DNA of 64,000 nucleotides from Teichococcus aestuarii (lineage in GTDB: Bacteria > Pseudomonadota > Alphaproteobacteria > Acetobacterales > Acetobacteraceae), in contig NZ_PDOA01000010.1 of assembly GCF_003116135.1 (NCBI RefSeq), forward strand, positions 1-64,000, given 5' to 3'. The translations under genes were made by a program, and so were the position numbers. Below are positions 53,774-61,910 of this stretch, one piece after another. The notes beneath the pieces were generated by a model, which was not told the origin of the DNA, did no database searches, and worked only from the letters and a program-made list of their open reading frames with translations. Within the stretch, counting starts at the first letter, position 1. Each line of letters opens with the position of its first letter.

Positions 53774-55152
53774 AGCCCGCCCCGCCCCTGATGCGCCGCG
53801 CGCTGCGGAAGCTCGGCACGCCGCTGCGCGGGCTGCTGCCCCGCGGCCTGCTGGGGCGCGCCCTGCTCATCATCCTGCTGCCGCTGCTGATCCTGCAGGG
53901 CGTGGCGCTGCAGCTTTTCTATGGCGGGCATCTCGACGTCATCTCGCGCCGGCTGGCGGGAGGTGTGGCGGGGGATGTCGGCATGGTGGTGGAGCTGCTC
54001 AGCCGCCACCCGCGCGAGGTGGAGCGGGGCTGGATCTTCCGCGAGGCGGCCTGGCGGATGGACCTCTCCCTGGCCTTCGAGCCGGACGCCACCATCGCCA
54101 TTCCCGGCCAGCGGCAGAGCTGGCTGCCGATCCTGCCGCTGGAGGGGGACCTGGCACAGGCGCTGCGCGAGCGCGTCGGCCTGCCCTTCGACACCGACTG
54201 GCAGTCCGACCCGCGCAGCGTCATCATCCGCGTGCAGATGCCGGATGGGGTGCTGCATGTGGAGGCGCCGCGCAAGCGGCTGTTCTTCGGCACGCTCTAC
54301 CTGTTCGTCATCTGGCTGGTCGGCACCTCGCTGCTGCTGTTCTTCGTCGCCGCCCTGTTCATGAAGAACCAGGTGCGCGCCATCCGGCGGCTGGCCAGCG
54401 CCGCCGAGGCCTTCGGGCTGGGCCGCGAGGTGGGGCCGATCAAGCCCGAGGGGGCCTCCGAGGTGCGGCAGGCGGCGGCGGCCTTCAACCAGATGCAGGC
54501 GCGCATCCGCCGCTTCATCGGCCAGCGGACGGAGATGCTGGCCGGCATCAGCCACGATCTGCGCACGCCGCTGACGCGGCTGCGCCTCAGCCTGGCCATG
54601 CTGCCCGCCGGCGCCGAGGAGGATGCCGCCGCCATGACCGAGGATGTGGCGGAGATGGAGCGGATGATCGCCACCTACCTCGCCTTCGCGCGCGGGGAGG
54701 GGACGGAGCAGTCGCAGCCCGCCGACCTCACCGAGCTGGTGCGCGACCTCGCCGCGCGGACGCAGCGGGACGGCGCCATCGTCTCGGTGGAGGCGCCGGA
54801 GGCGCTGGTGCTGCCGCTGCGGGTGGATGCGCTGCGCCGCTGCCTCGGCAACCTGCTGGACAATGCCCGCCGCCATGCCCGCCGCATCGCTGTGGCCGTT
54901 ACCGAGGCGCCGCGCGAGGAAAGCGGCCGCTCCACCGGCCGGTGGGTGATGATCTCGGTGGACGATGACGGCCCCGGCATCCCCGAGCAGGCGCGGGAGG
55001 AGGCGTTCCGGCCCTTCACCAGCTTCTCCGCCGGCGGCACCGGGCTGGGCCTGGCGATCGCCCGCGATATCGCCCGCGCCCATGGCGGGGATATCGTGTT
55101 GCAGGGCAGCCCGCTGGGCGGGTTGCGCGCCCTGGTCCGCCTGCCGGCCTGA
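53770..55152 (+). CDS. EnvZ/RstB-like sensor histidine kinase
   Basis: The 460-residue kinase has a first transmembrane helix (about 29-49), a periplasmic domain of about 120 residues, a second helix (173-198), a HAMP domain (199-250), the HisKA motif AGISHDLRTPLTRLRL with His262, and the ATPase boxes CLGNLLDNARRHA, VDDDGPGIP and GTGLGLAIARDIARAHGG. It is coupled to the response regulator gene by an ATGA overlap and is its likely phosphodonor. The C-terminus (GGLRALVRLPA) is standard. No ligand can be proposed. Confidence 0.91.
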   Translation: MKPAPPLMRRALRKLGTPLRGLLPRGLLGRALLIILLPLLILQGVALQLFYGGHLDVISRRLAGGVAGDVGMVVELLSRHPREVERGWIFREAAWRMDLSLAFEPDATIAIPGQRQSWLPILPLEGDLAQALRERVGLPFDTDWQSDPRSVIIRVQMPDGVLHVEAPRKRLFFGTLYLFVIWLVGTSLLLFFVAALFMKNQVRAIRRLASAAEAFGLGREVGPIKPEGASEVRQAAAAFNQMQARIRRFIGQRTEMLAGISHDLRTPLTRLRLSLAMLPAGAEEDAAAMTEDVAEMERMIATYLAFARGEGTEQSQPADLTELVRDLAARTQRDGAIVSVEAPEALVLPLRVDALRRCLGNLLDNARRHARRIAVAVTEAPREESGRSTGRWVMISVDDDGPGIPEQAREEAFRPFTSFSAGGTGLGLAIARDIARAHGGDIVLQGSPLGGLRALVRLPA

Positions 55153-55264
55153 GACATGCGCCGGGAGCAACATGGACAAAAGTCCATGAAAACCTCCCGG
55201 CGGCGGCGCTTTTCAGCCGAAGCTGGGCCGCTGCCCCTGGTACCCCCTCCCGAGGAGACCGCCT

Positions 55265-56716
55265 GTGCCGAACGACGCCGCCACGCCCCTGCTGGTTCCC
55301 GGCGAGACCTGCTGGCGGGTGGCGCGGGCTGACAAACTGGCCGTGCTGGTGGATGCGTCGGACTATTTCCGGACGGCCAAGCAGGCCATGCTGCGGGCCC
55401 GGCACAGCGTCATCCTGGTCGGCTGGGATTTCGACGCCCGCATCACCCTGGAGCCACAGGGCCAGACGCTGGAGGGCCCGAACCGCGTCGGCGCCTTCCT
55501 CAATTGGCTCGCCAAGCGCCGGAACTCGCTGCGCATCGGCATCCTGAAATGGGATCTCGGCCTGCTGCAATCGCTGGGCCGGGGTGAGACGCCGGCCTAT
55601 TTCCTGCGCTGGCTGTTCGGACACCGGGTGCGGATGAAGCTGGACGGCGCCCACCCGCCCACCGCCGCGCACCACCAGAAGCTGCTGGTGGTGGATGACG
55701 CGCTGGCCTTCTGCGGCGGCATCGACATGACGGTGGGCCGGTGGGACACGCCGGAACATGCCGAGGATGCCCCGGCCCGGCACACGCCCGGCGGCAAGCC
55801 CCTCCCCCCCTGGCACGACGCCACCACCTGCGCCGACGGCCCGCTGGCCCGAGCGCTGGGCGAGCTGGCCCGCGAGCGCTGGAAGCGCGCCACGGGCGAG
55901 GACTGGCCCGCCGCGCCGGGCGAGGGGCCGAGCTGGCCGGAGGAGCTGGAGCCGCTGCTGCAGCAGGTGGAGGTCGGCATCGCCCGCACCATGGCGGCCT
56001 ACCAGGAGGAGCCGCAGGTGAGCGAGATCGAGGCGCTGACGCTGCGGCTGATCGCCACGGCGCGGCAGAGCCTCTACATCGAGAGCCAGTACTTCGCCTC
56101 CCGCCGTGTGGCCGAGGCCATGGCGGCGCGGCTGCGGGAGCCGGACGGGCCGGAGATCCTGCTGATCAACCCGGAATCCGCCGATGGCTGGCTGGAGCAG
56201 GCAACGATGGACGCGGCGCGGGTGCGGCTGGTGCACATGGTGCGCAAGGCGGACCGGTACGGGCGCTTCCGCATCCTGCACCCGGTGAACGAGGCGGGCA
56301 CGCCGATCTATGTGCACGCCAAGATCATGATCATGGACGACCGGGTGCTGAAGATCGGCTCCGCCAACCTCAACAACCGCTCGATGGGGCACGACACCGA
56401 GTGCGACCTGGCGGTGGATGCCACCATGGCCGCCGATCCGGAGGCGACGCGGCAGGCCATCCTGGCGCTGCGGCACCGGCTGCTGGCGGAGCATCTCGAC
56501 CATGATCCGGAAGCCGTCGTGGCGGCGGTCGGGAAGCACGGCTCGCTGATCGGCGCGGTGGAGGCGCTGGCCTCGGGTGGGCGCCGGCTGCAGCCCCTGC
56601 CGCTGCGGGAGCTGAGCGCCGCCGAGGAGACCCTGGCGGAGAGCGACCTGGTCGATCCCGAGCGGCCGCCCAGCCTGAAGCGGCAGATGCGCTCCCTGTT
56701 CCGGCGGCGCCGCTAG
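55265..56716 (+). CDS. phospholipase D-like protein (two HKD motifs)
   Basis: The 483-residue protein has the two catalytic HxKxxxxD motifs of the PLD superfamily: [20 protein letters not shown] in the N-terminal half and IYVHAKIMIMDDRVLKIGSA in the C-terminal half, with ANLNNRSMGHDTEC after it. The LRARHSVILVGWDFDARITL start and RSLYIESQYFAS-type segment (QSLYIESQYFASR) match cardiolipin-synthase-like and secreted PLD proteins. No transmembrane helix or signal peptide is visible, which separates it from classical Cls. It may be a cytosolic phosphatidyltransferase or phospholipase. GAGGAG six bases upstream supports GTG 55265. Confidence 0.85.
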   Translation: MPNDAATPLLVPGETCWRVARADKLAVLVDASDYFRTAKQAMLRARHSVILVGWDFDARITLEPQGQTLEGPNRVGAFLNWLAKRRNSLRIGILKWDLGLLQSLGRGETPAYFLRWLFGHRVRMKLDGAHPPTAAHHQKLLVVDDALAFCGGIDMTVGRWDTPEHAEDAPARHTPGGKPLPPWHDATTCADGPLARALGELARERWKRATGEDWPAAPGEGPSWPEELEPLLQQVEVGIARTMAAYQEEPQVSEIEALTLRLIATARQSLYIESQYFASRRVAEAMAARLREPDGPEILLINPESADGWLEQATMDAARVRLVHMVRKADRYGRFRILHPVNEAGTPIYVHAKIMIMDDRVLKIGSANLNNRSMGHDTECDLAVDATMAADPEATRQAILALRHRLLAEHLDHDPEAVVAAVGKHGSLIGAVEALASGGRRLQPLPLRELSAAEETLAESDLVDPERPPSLKRQMRSLFRRRR

Positions 56717-56738
56717 GCGCCGCCGGCTTTGCTCCGGC

Positions 56739-57173
56739 TCAGCCGGAGGATTTCGCCATCAGCGACTTCACCTCGTCCATCGCCTCGGCGAAGCGGCGGT
56801 TCAGCAGCGACAGCGCCTCGGCGTTGGATTTCTGGATGAGATCGGCGATCTCCTGCATGTTGGAGACGGCGCGGCCATAGGTGGCCTTGACCATCTCGGC
56901 CTGGCGCGCCGCCTTGGCCTGCGGGTCCGCCTCGCCGCTCAGGCCCTGCATGGCCTGGGTCATCTCCGCCATGGAGCTCTGCAGGATCTCCATGTGCCGG
57001 CGGGCGACCGCCTGGGCGCCTTCCAGCGCCACCTTGTTGGCGGCCGAGAGCGCCTCGAAATTGCGGCGCTGGGCGGCGGCGAGCGCCTCGACATCCGGCA
57101 TCACCGGCAGTCGGAAGTCGGAAAGCATCCGCATGATGTCCATCTCTGGCGGGGGGGTGGGCCTGTCTGACAT
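56739..57173 (-). CDS. phasin family protein (short)
   Basis: The 144-residue helical protein has the phasin pattern MPDVEALAAAQRRNFEALSAANKVALEG (in parts), AQAVARRHMEILQSSMAEM and TYGRAVSNMQEIADLIQKSNAEALSLLNRRFAEAMDEV. It is expected to coat PHB granules, like the larger phasin at 14710-15306, but lacks the upstream TGC-N3-GCA pair seen there. AAGGAA eight bases before the ATG supports the start. It ends 22 bp from the convergent PLD-like gene. Confidence 0.85.
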   Translation of the reverse strand: MSDRPTPPPEMDIMRMLSDFRLPVMPDVEALAAAQRRNFEALSAANKVALEGAQAVARRHMEILQSSMAEMTQAMQGLSGEADPQAKAARQAEMVKATYGRAVSNMQEIADLIQKSNAEALSLLNRRFAEAMDEVKSLMAKSSG

Positions 57174-57245
57174 GGACGTTCCTTATCGTTGCTTCGGTGG
57201 CACTCTAGCGCGGCGCGGAACGGGCCGGAAGCGCAACCCGGATCG

Positions 57246-57905
57246 TCAGGTCACGATCTCGGGGGCGGGCGCCGAAGGGGCAGGCGGGGGAGGGGCAGGC
57301 GGGGGAGAGGCGGGCGGCGGCTCCGCGGCATCCAGGCGCAGCATCCGCGCCACGCGCTCCGCCTTGTCCAGCGCGCGGTCCAGCGCGGCCATGGTGGGGC
57401 CGAGATCCTGGCTGTCATCCTGTTCCCAGGCCCGCAGCGTGGCGATCCACACCGCCGAGAGGCCCTTGACCCGCAGCAGGCCCTGCAGCCCGCCCGCCTC
57501 GATGCGCGCCGCCTCCAGCATCCACTGCATCGATCCGGCCAGCACCGGCGCCAGCGCTAGGCTCAGCGCCGGGTCGCGCCGCATGTCGCGGCCGAAGCGG
57601 AGCAGGCCCTCGCGGTGGGGCTGCAGCGCGTCGATCCGCCGCATCAGCGTGTCGAACAGCCGGTCGCGCGGGGCGCCGCCGGTGCTCAGCGCGGAATCGG
57701 CCAGCACCGCCCGGTCCACGGCGCGCGCATGGCGGCAGAGCAGGGCGAACTTGGTGGGCACCATCTCGCGCAGCGCCTCGAGCGTCGTGCCGGCGCGCTC
57801 CGCCAGCTCGGCCATGGCGAAGCCATGCCAGCCCTGCTCGGCCACCAGGGACCAGAGGGCGTCGTTCAGGCGGGTCTCGTCGGGGGGAGAGCTTGCTTCG
57901 GTCAT
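57246..57905 (-). CDS. TetR/COQ9-like regulatory protein
   Basis: The 219-residue protein begins with a TetR-like helix-turn-helix (RLNDALWSLVAEQGWHGFAM, ELAERAGTTLEALREMVP, KFALLCRHARAVDRAV) and has a C-terminal helical domain (LRVKGLSAVWIATLRAWEQDDSQDLGPTMAALDRALDKAERVARM) whose AWxxDDSxDLxxTMAALD sequence resembles COQ9-type and related TetR proteins. The tail is a Pro-rich repeat (PPPASPPPAPPPPAP). It may be a regulator or a lipid-binding COQ9-like factor; the helix-turn-helix leans to the former. It lies downstream of proC on the same strand. Confidence 0.72.
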   Translation of the reverse strand: MTEASSPPDETRLNDALWSLVAEQGWHGFAMAELAERAGTTLEALREMVPTKFALLCRHARAVDRAVLADSALSTGGAPRDRLFDTLMRRIDALQPHREGLLRFGRDMRRDPALSLALAPVLAGSMQWMLEAARIEAGGLQGLLRVKGLSAVWIATLRAWEQDDSQDLGPTMAALDRALDKAERVARMLRLDAAEPPPASPPPAPPPPAPSAPAPEIVT

Positions 57906-57966
57906 GGGAGGAGTCTGGGGTCCGCGCCGGGTTTCACCAGGGGGAGAGGCTGGCCAGGGGCACCGC

Positions 57967-57993
57967 GCCCCGCCGGGGAACAGCCGGCGGGGC
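57967..57993 (-). terminator. 10-bp perfect stem-loop after proC
   Basis: GCCCCGCCGG pairs with CCGGCGGGGC around a 7-base loop, about 35 bases past the proC stop. No T-run follows on the minus strand. Confidence 0.5.
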
Positions 57994-57999
57994 AGGGGG

Positions 58000-58036
58000 T
58001 TTCAGCCGGGGGTTTCAGCCGGGGGGGTTCAGCCGG
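58000..58036. repeat. 13-15 bp tandem repeat covering the proC stop codon
   Basis: TTTCAGCCGGGGG occurs at 58000-58012, with G-lengthened copies at 58013-58027 and the last at 58028-58036, which contains the proC stop (TCA on this strand). Each copy would provide the same stop context. Confidence 0.8.
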
Positions 58037-58865
58037 CCAGCTCGCGCGAGCGGGCGGTGGCGGCGGCGATGGCCTCGGACATCAGCTTCGGCCAGGCCTC
58101 GGGCGCCATCAGTACGTTCAGCGCGCGCTCGGTGGTGCCCTTGGGGCTGGTGACGTTGACGCGGAGCTGCGCGGCATCCAGCGGGCTGGCGGCCAGCAGC
58201 GCGCCGGAGCCCGAGACGGTGCGCCGCGCCATGCGCCGCGCCAGTTCGGGCGGCAGCCCCTGCTCGATGGCGGCCTTCTCCAGCACCTCGGCCAGCAGGA
58301 ACACATAGGCCGGCCCGCCGCCGGAGACGGCGGTGACGGGGTCGATCAGCGCCTCCTCCTCCAGCCAGGCCACCTCGCCGATGGCGGCGAGCAGCGTGTC
58401 GGCCAGGGCGCGCTGCTCCTCCGTCACGCCGGGGCCGGCGAAGGCGGCGGTGAAGCCCTGGCGCACGGCGGCGGGGGTGTTGGGCATGGCGCGCACCACC
58501 CGAGCCTCGCCGCCCAGCAGCGCCGTCATGCCCGCCACCGTCTTGCCGGCCATGATGGAGACGAACAGCGCGCCGGCCCGCGCGAAGGCGGCGCAGGCGG
58601 GCAGCGCGGCCTCGGCCTGCTGCGGCTTGGTGGCCAGCACCACCACGGCGGGGGCGAAGCCGGCCGGGATGGACTCGACCCCGGCGCAGACCGTCACGCG
58701 GTCGGAGAAGGGGGCGACGGAGGCGGGCTGCGGCTCGACCACCACGGCCTGCCGCACGCCCCGCTCCAGCCAGCCCTCGAGCATGGCGCCGCCCATCTTG
58801 CCGCAGCCGACCAGCAGGATCGGCGGCAGGGGAGAGGCGGCGGGGGTGGGAGCCGGCACGGTCAT
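58029..58865 (-). CDS. proC: pyrroline-5-carboxylate reductase
   Basis: The 278-residue enzyme has the NAD(P)-binding motif ILLVGCGKMGGAMLEGWL, VVVLATKPQQAE, VVRAMPNTPAAVRQG, the family signature DPVTAVSGGGPAYVFLLAEVLEKAA, and AQLRVNVTSPKGTTERAL. It reduces pyrroline-5-carboxylate to proline, the last step of proline synthesis. Its start overlaps the stop of the YbjN gene by four bases (ATGA), so the two are coupled. The N-terminal 14 residues (TVPAPTPAASPLPP) are a Pro/Ala extension. Confidence 0.94.
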   Translation of the reverse strand: MTVPAPTPAASPLPPILLVGCGKMGGAMLEGWLERGVRQAVVVEPQPASVAPFSDRVTVCAGVESIPAGFAPAVVVLATKPQQAEAALPACAAFARAGALFVSIMAGKTVAGMTALLGGEARVVRAMPNTPAAVRQGFTAAFAGPGVTEEQRALADTLLAAIGEVAWLEEEALIDPVTAVSGGGPAYVFLLAEVLEKAAIEQGLPPELARRMARRTVSGSGALLAASPLDAAQLRVNVTSPKGTTERALNVLMAPEAWPKLMSEAIAAATARSRELAG

Positions 58866-59365
58866 GCCTCGCCCACGCAGTCCAGCATGGCGGCGGCCAG
58901 CGCCTCGGCCGGCGGCTTGCCGCCCCAGAGGACGAACTGGAAGGCGGGGAAGAAGCGCTCGCACTCGGTGATGGCGATGTCCACCATGTCCTCCAGGCTC
59001 TCGGCGCTGGCGCCGGGCGCGCCGCGCAGCAGCACGGCATGGCGGTAGACCGGCGCGCCATCCTCGCTGTCAATGCCGAAATGGCCGATCCAGAGCTTCT
59101 CGTTGGCGAGCGCCAGCAGCTCGTAGAGCGGGCCGCGCCGGTTGGATGGAACCTTCAGGTCGAAGGCGCAGGTGAAATGCATGGCGCTGATCTCCTGCGA
59201 CCAGGAGAAGAACAGGCCATAGTCGCACCACTTCCCCGGTGCCTCGACGGCCATCTCGCCATCGGAGCGGCGCTCGAACACCCACTCATTGGCGGCGACG
59301 ATCTGTTCCAGCACGTCGAGCGGATTGGCGGAACGGTCGCGGTCGGCGGTTTGCAAGCCGGACAT
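58862..59365 (-). CDS. YbjN domain-containing protein
   Basis: The 167-residue protein has the YbjN/type III secretion chaperone-like fold: NPLDVLEQIVAANEWVFERR, GKWCDYGLFFSWSQEISAM, HFTCAFDLKVPSNRRGPLYEL, ANEKLWIGHFGIDSEDG and VDIAITECERFFPAFQFVLW. Such proteins are linked to sensory and motility functions in enterobacteria and are regularly encoded before proC in alphaproteobacteria. AAGGAGG seven bases before ATG 59365 is one of the best ribosome sites in the window. A candidate promoter is marked just upstream. Confidence 0.88.
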   Translation of the reverse strand: MSGLQTADRDRSANPLDVLEQIVAANEWVFERRSDGEMAVEAPGKWCDYGLFFSWSQEISAMHFTCAFDLKVPSNRRGPLYELLALANEKLWIGHFGIDSEDGAPVYRHAVLLRGAPGASAESLEDMVDIAITECERFFPAFQFVLWGGKPPAEALAAAMLDCVGEA

Positions 59366-59442
59366 CGCGGCACCTCCTTCCCTATCGGGGGACAGGGCCA
59401 CCCAGGTCTTGGGTGAAGCCAGATGCCCACACCACAAAGGCT

Positions 59443-59472
59443 TGCATATCGCGGGCTCAAATGCCGTCGCAA
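59443..59472 (-). promoter_or_regulatory. candidate promoter for the ybjN-proC operon
   Basis: On the minus strand TTGCGA and TATGCA are spaced by 18 bases, about 80 bp before the YbjN start codon, in the least G+C-rich part of the 234-bp divergent gap. Confidence 0.4.
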
Positions 59473-59599
59473 GGGGCTTGGCCCGAGTCTGGCGGGGTGC
59501 CGGCGGATTTTCATCGCGCCGCAGCATGGGCGCCCCGGGCGGGGCTTCATCCGCCCGCCACCATGGGCAGCGCCGCGGCGCGGGGCTAGGGTCGCGCGC

Positions 59600-60514
59600 A
59601 TGTCCGCCGATTCCGCCCTGGGCCCCGCCGCCGCCCCCCGCCCCGCCAGCCGGGAGCGGGCGATCGGCCTGCTCTGCGCCTTCGCCGTCGTGCTGGTCTG
59701 GAGCGGCTTCGCCCTCTCCGGCCGGCTCTCCGCCCGCCAGGCCTTCACGCCCTGGGATGTCGGCGCGCTGCGCTACGCCGGCTCGCTGCTGGCGGGGCTG
59801 GCGCTGGTGGCGCGCTTCGGCTGGCCGCGGCTGCCCTGGCGGCGCGCGCTCGGGCTGATGGCGGGCGCCGCCTTCGGCTTCCCGCTCGCCGCCTACTGGG
59901 GCTTCAGCTTCGCCCCCGCCGCGCATGGCGGCGTCATCATGACCGGGCTGCTGCCCTTCGCCACGGCGCTGCTGGCGGCGCTGTTCCTGGGCGAGCGCTT
60001 CTCGCGCGGCCGCGCTCTCTCGCTCGGCGTGGTGGCGCTGGGCATCGGGCTGCTGGCCTCGGACACCTTCGGCACCTATCCCGGCGCCTGGCGGGGCGAC
60101 CTGATCTTCCTGCTCGGCTGTTTCTCCTGGGCGAGCTTCACCGTGCTGATCCGCCGCTGGGGCGTCTCGGCCATCACCGCCACCACGGTGCTCGCGCTCT
60201 ACCCGCCGCTGCTCTACCTGCCGGTGTGGTGGCTGGTGCTGCCCTCCAGCCTCGGCACGGCGTCGCCGGGGGCGATCGGCTTCCAGTTCTTCTACCAGGG
60301 CTTCATCGCCGTGGTGGTGGCGGGCTTCCTGTTCACCCGCGCCGTGGTGGCGCTGGGCGGCGGGCTGACCACCACCATCACCGCGCTTACCCCCGCGCTC
60401 GCCGCCCTGGCCGCCTGGCCGCTGCTGGGCGAGCCGCTGGGCCTGGCCGGGCTGGCCGGCGTCGCCATGGTCTCGGCGGGCATGGCGCTCGGCGTGCTCG
60501 GCGGGGGGCGCTGA
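59600..60514 (+). CDS. EamA/DMT-family membrane transporter
   Basis: The 304-residue protein has ten hydrophobic helices in two EamA repeats (LLCAFAVVLVWSGFALSGR; ... FATALLAALFLGERFSRGR; second half FYQGFIAVVVAGFLFTRAVVALGG to PLLGEPLGLAGLAGVAM). It belongs to the drug/metabolite exporter group. It shares the superfamily but little closer similarity with the transporter at 5845-6777. It is followed within three bases by the NadE-like gene, suggesting co-transcription, and may export a metabolite related to that protein. Confidence 0.85.
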   Translation: MSADSALGPAAAPRPASRERAIGLLCAFAVVLVWSGFALSGRLSARQAFTPWDVGALRYAGSLLAGLALVARFGWPRLPWRRALGLMAGAAFGFPLAAYWGFSFAPAAHGGVIMTGLLPFATALLAALFLGERFSRGRALSLGVVALGIGLLASDTFGTYPGAWRGDLIFLLGCFSWASFTVLIRRWGVSAITATTVLALYPPLLYLPVWWLVLPSSLGTASPGAIGFQFFYQGFIAVVVAGFLFTRAVVALGGGLTTTITALTPALAALAAWPLLGEPLGLAGLAGVAMVSAGMALGVLGGGR

Positions 60515-60517
60515 GCC

Positions 60518-61882
60518 GTGGCGGAGGCAATGCGCATCGCCCTGGCCGCGCCGCACCCGCGCCTGGGCGCGGTCGCGGCGAACGCCGCCGCCCTGCTGGA
60601 AGCCCGCGCCGGGGCCGCCCGCCAGGGCGCCGCGCTGCTGCTCGCGCCGCTGGCCTCGCTGAGCGGCGCGCCCGCCGCCGCCCTGGCCTGCTTCCCCGAT
60701 TTCCGCGCCGCCTGCGAGGTGGCGCTGGCGCGCCTCGCCGCCGCCACGGCGGATGGCGGGCCGGGGCTGGTGGTCGGCCTGCCCTGGGCGGAGGGCGCGG
60801 TGCTGCATGAGGGGCTGGCGCTGCTGGAGGGGGGGCGCGTCGTCGCCCGCCGCGCCTGCCACCGGCTTTTGGCGGCGCAGGAGGGCGTCTTCGCCCCGGG
60901 CCCGTCGCCCGGCCCGGTGGCCTTCCGCGGCCTGCGCCTCGGCCTGATGGCCGGCGCCGACCTCGACGACCCCGCCGTGCCCGAGACGCTGGCCGAGACG
61001 GGGGCGGAGCTGCTGGTCTCGCTCTCCGCCACCCCCTTCCGCCGCAAGCCGGCCGACCGTGCCATCGACCGCGCCGTGCCGCGCGTGGTGGAGACCGGCC
61101 TGCCGCTGCTGGCGCTGAACCTGCACGCCGCCCAGGGCGAGGCGATCTGGCCCGGCGGCGGCTTCGCCCTGAACGCCGATTGCGCCCTGGCCGCGCGCTG
61201 GCCGGAGGCGGCGGACGGGCTCTGGCTGACCGAATGGCGCGCCGGCCCGCAGGGCTGGGCCTGCGCCCCGCAGCCCCTGCCGCCGCTGGAGGCGGAGCCG
61301 GCACGGCTGTGGCGCGCTTTGGCCTTTGCCCTGGCCGAGGCGGTGGCGCGGGGCGGATTCTCCGGCGTGCTGGTCGATCCGGCGCAGGGCGAGGCGGCCG
61401 CGCTGTGCGCCGCCCTGGCCGCGCCGCTGCCGGTGTGGCCAGCGGAGGCCGCGGGCGCTGAGGCGGGCCATGCCCGCGAGGCCGCGCTCTGGGCCGAGGC
61501 GGAGGCGCGCCGCGCCCTGCTGGTGAACGCCGCCGACAAGACGGCGCTCGCCCTGGGCGAGGGCCAGCGCGCCGGCCACTTCGCCCCGCTGCGCGACCTG
61601 TTCCGCACCGAGCTGGCGGCCCTGGCGGTCGCCCACGGGCTGCCCGCCCCGCCGGGCGATGCCGGCACCGACGGGCTGCTGCGCGGCCTGCTGGAAGAGC
61701 ACAAGGGTGTGGACGCGCTGGCCGCCGGGGGATACGACCCCGGAGAGGTGCCGGAACTCTGGCGCCGCATGGCCGGGGCGGCCGGCTCCCGCCGCCGCGC
61801 GCCGGAGGGGCCCCGCCTCAGCCGCCACGGCTTCGGCCGCGACCCCATCGGCCATGGCTTCACCCACGCGACCACGGAATGA
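60518..61882 (+). CDS. NAD synthetase (NadE)-like pseudoenzyme with degenerate active sites
   Basis: The 454-residue protein aligns by eye along glutamine-dependent NAD synthetases. The nitrilase-like N-terminal half matches (RIALAAPHPRLGAVAANAAA, ETGAELLVSLSATPF, PRVVETGLPLLALNLHAAQG), and so does the C-terminal half (GFSGVLVD, AADKTALALGEG, HFAPLRDLFRTELA, GLLRGLLEEHKGVDALAAGGY, GPRLSRHGFGRDP). Every key site seems lost: the nitrilase Glu (PE) is Pro44-Leu45, Lys is Cys114, Cys is Gly146, and the P-loop SGGxDS is AQGEAA (289-294). About 65 residues after the P-loop and part of the KPPSAEL/DEDxLPPY region are absent; normal length is about 550. It cannot act as NAD synthetase as known. The intact frame and codon use suggest a maintained non-catalytic protein. 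GTG or ATG near 60518 is the start; 28 bp separate it from the next gene. Confidence 0.78.
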   Translation: MAEAMRIALAAPHPRLGAVAANAAALLEARAGAARQGAALLLAPLASLSGAPAAALACFPDFRAACEVALARLAAATADGGPGLVVGLPWAEGAVLHEGLALLEGGRVVARRACHRLLAAQEGVFAPGPSPGPVAFRGLRLGLMAGADLDDPAVPETLAETGAELLVSLSATPFRRKPADRAIDRAVPRVVETGLPLLALNLHAAQGEAIWPGGGFALNADCALAARWPEAADGLWLTEWRAGPQGWACAPQPLPPLEAEPARLWRALAFALAEAVARGGFSGVLVDPAQGEAAALCAALAAPLPVWPAEAAGAEAGHAREAALWAEAEARRALLVNAADKTALALGEGQRAGHFAPLRDLFRTELAALAVAHGLPAPPGDAGTDGLLRGLLEEHKGVDALAAGGYDPGEVPELWRRMAGAAGSRRRAPEGPRLSRHGFGRDPIGHGFTHATTE

Positions 61883-61910
61883 CGAGCCCTATCTGCATGA
61901 GCGGCAACCG

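Noticed and set aside
58862-61867. 1001-codon open frame on the minus strand continuing upstream of the YbjN gene
   Set aside because: Only the last 167 codons from ATG 59365 with its good ribosome site are YbjN; the rest is antisense to the transporter and NadE-like genes.
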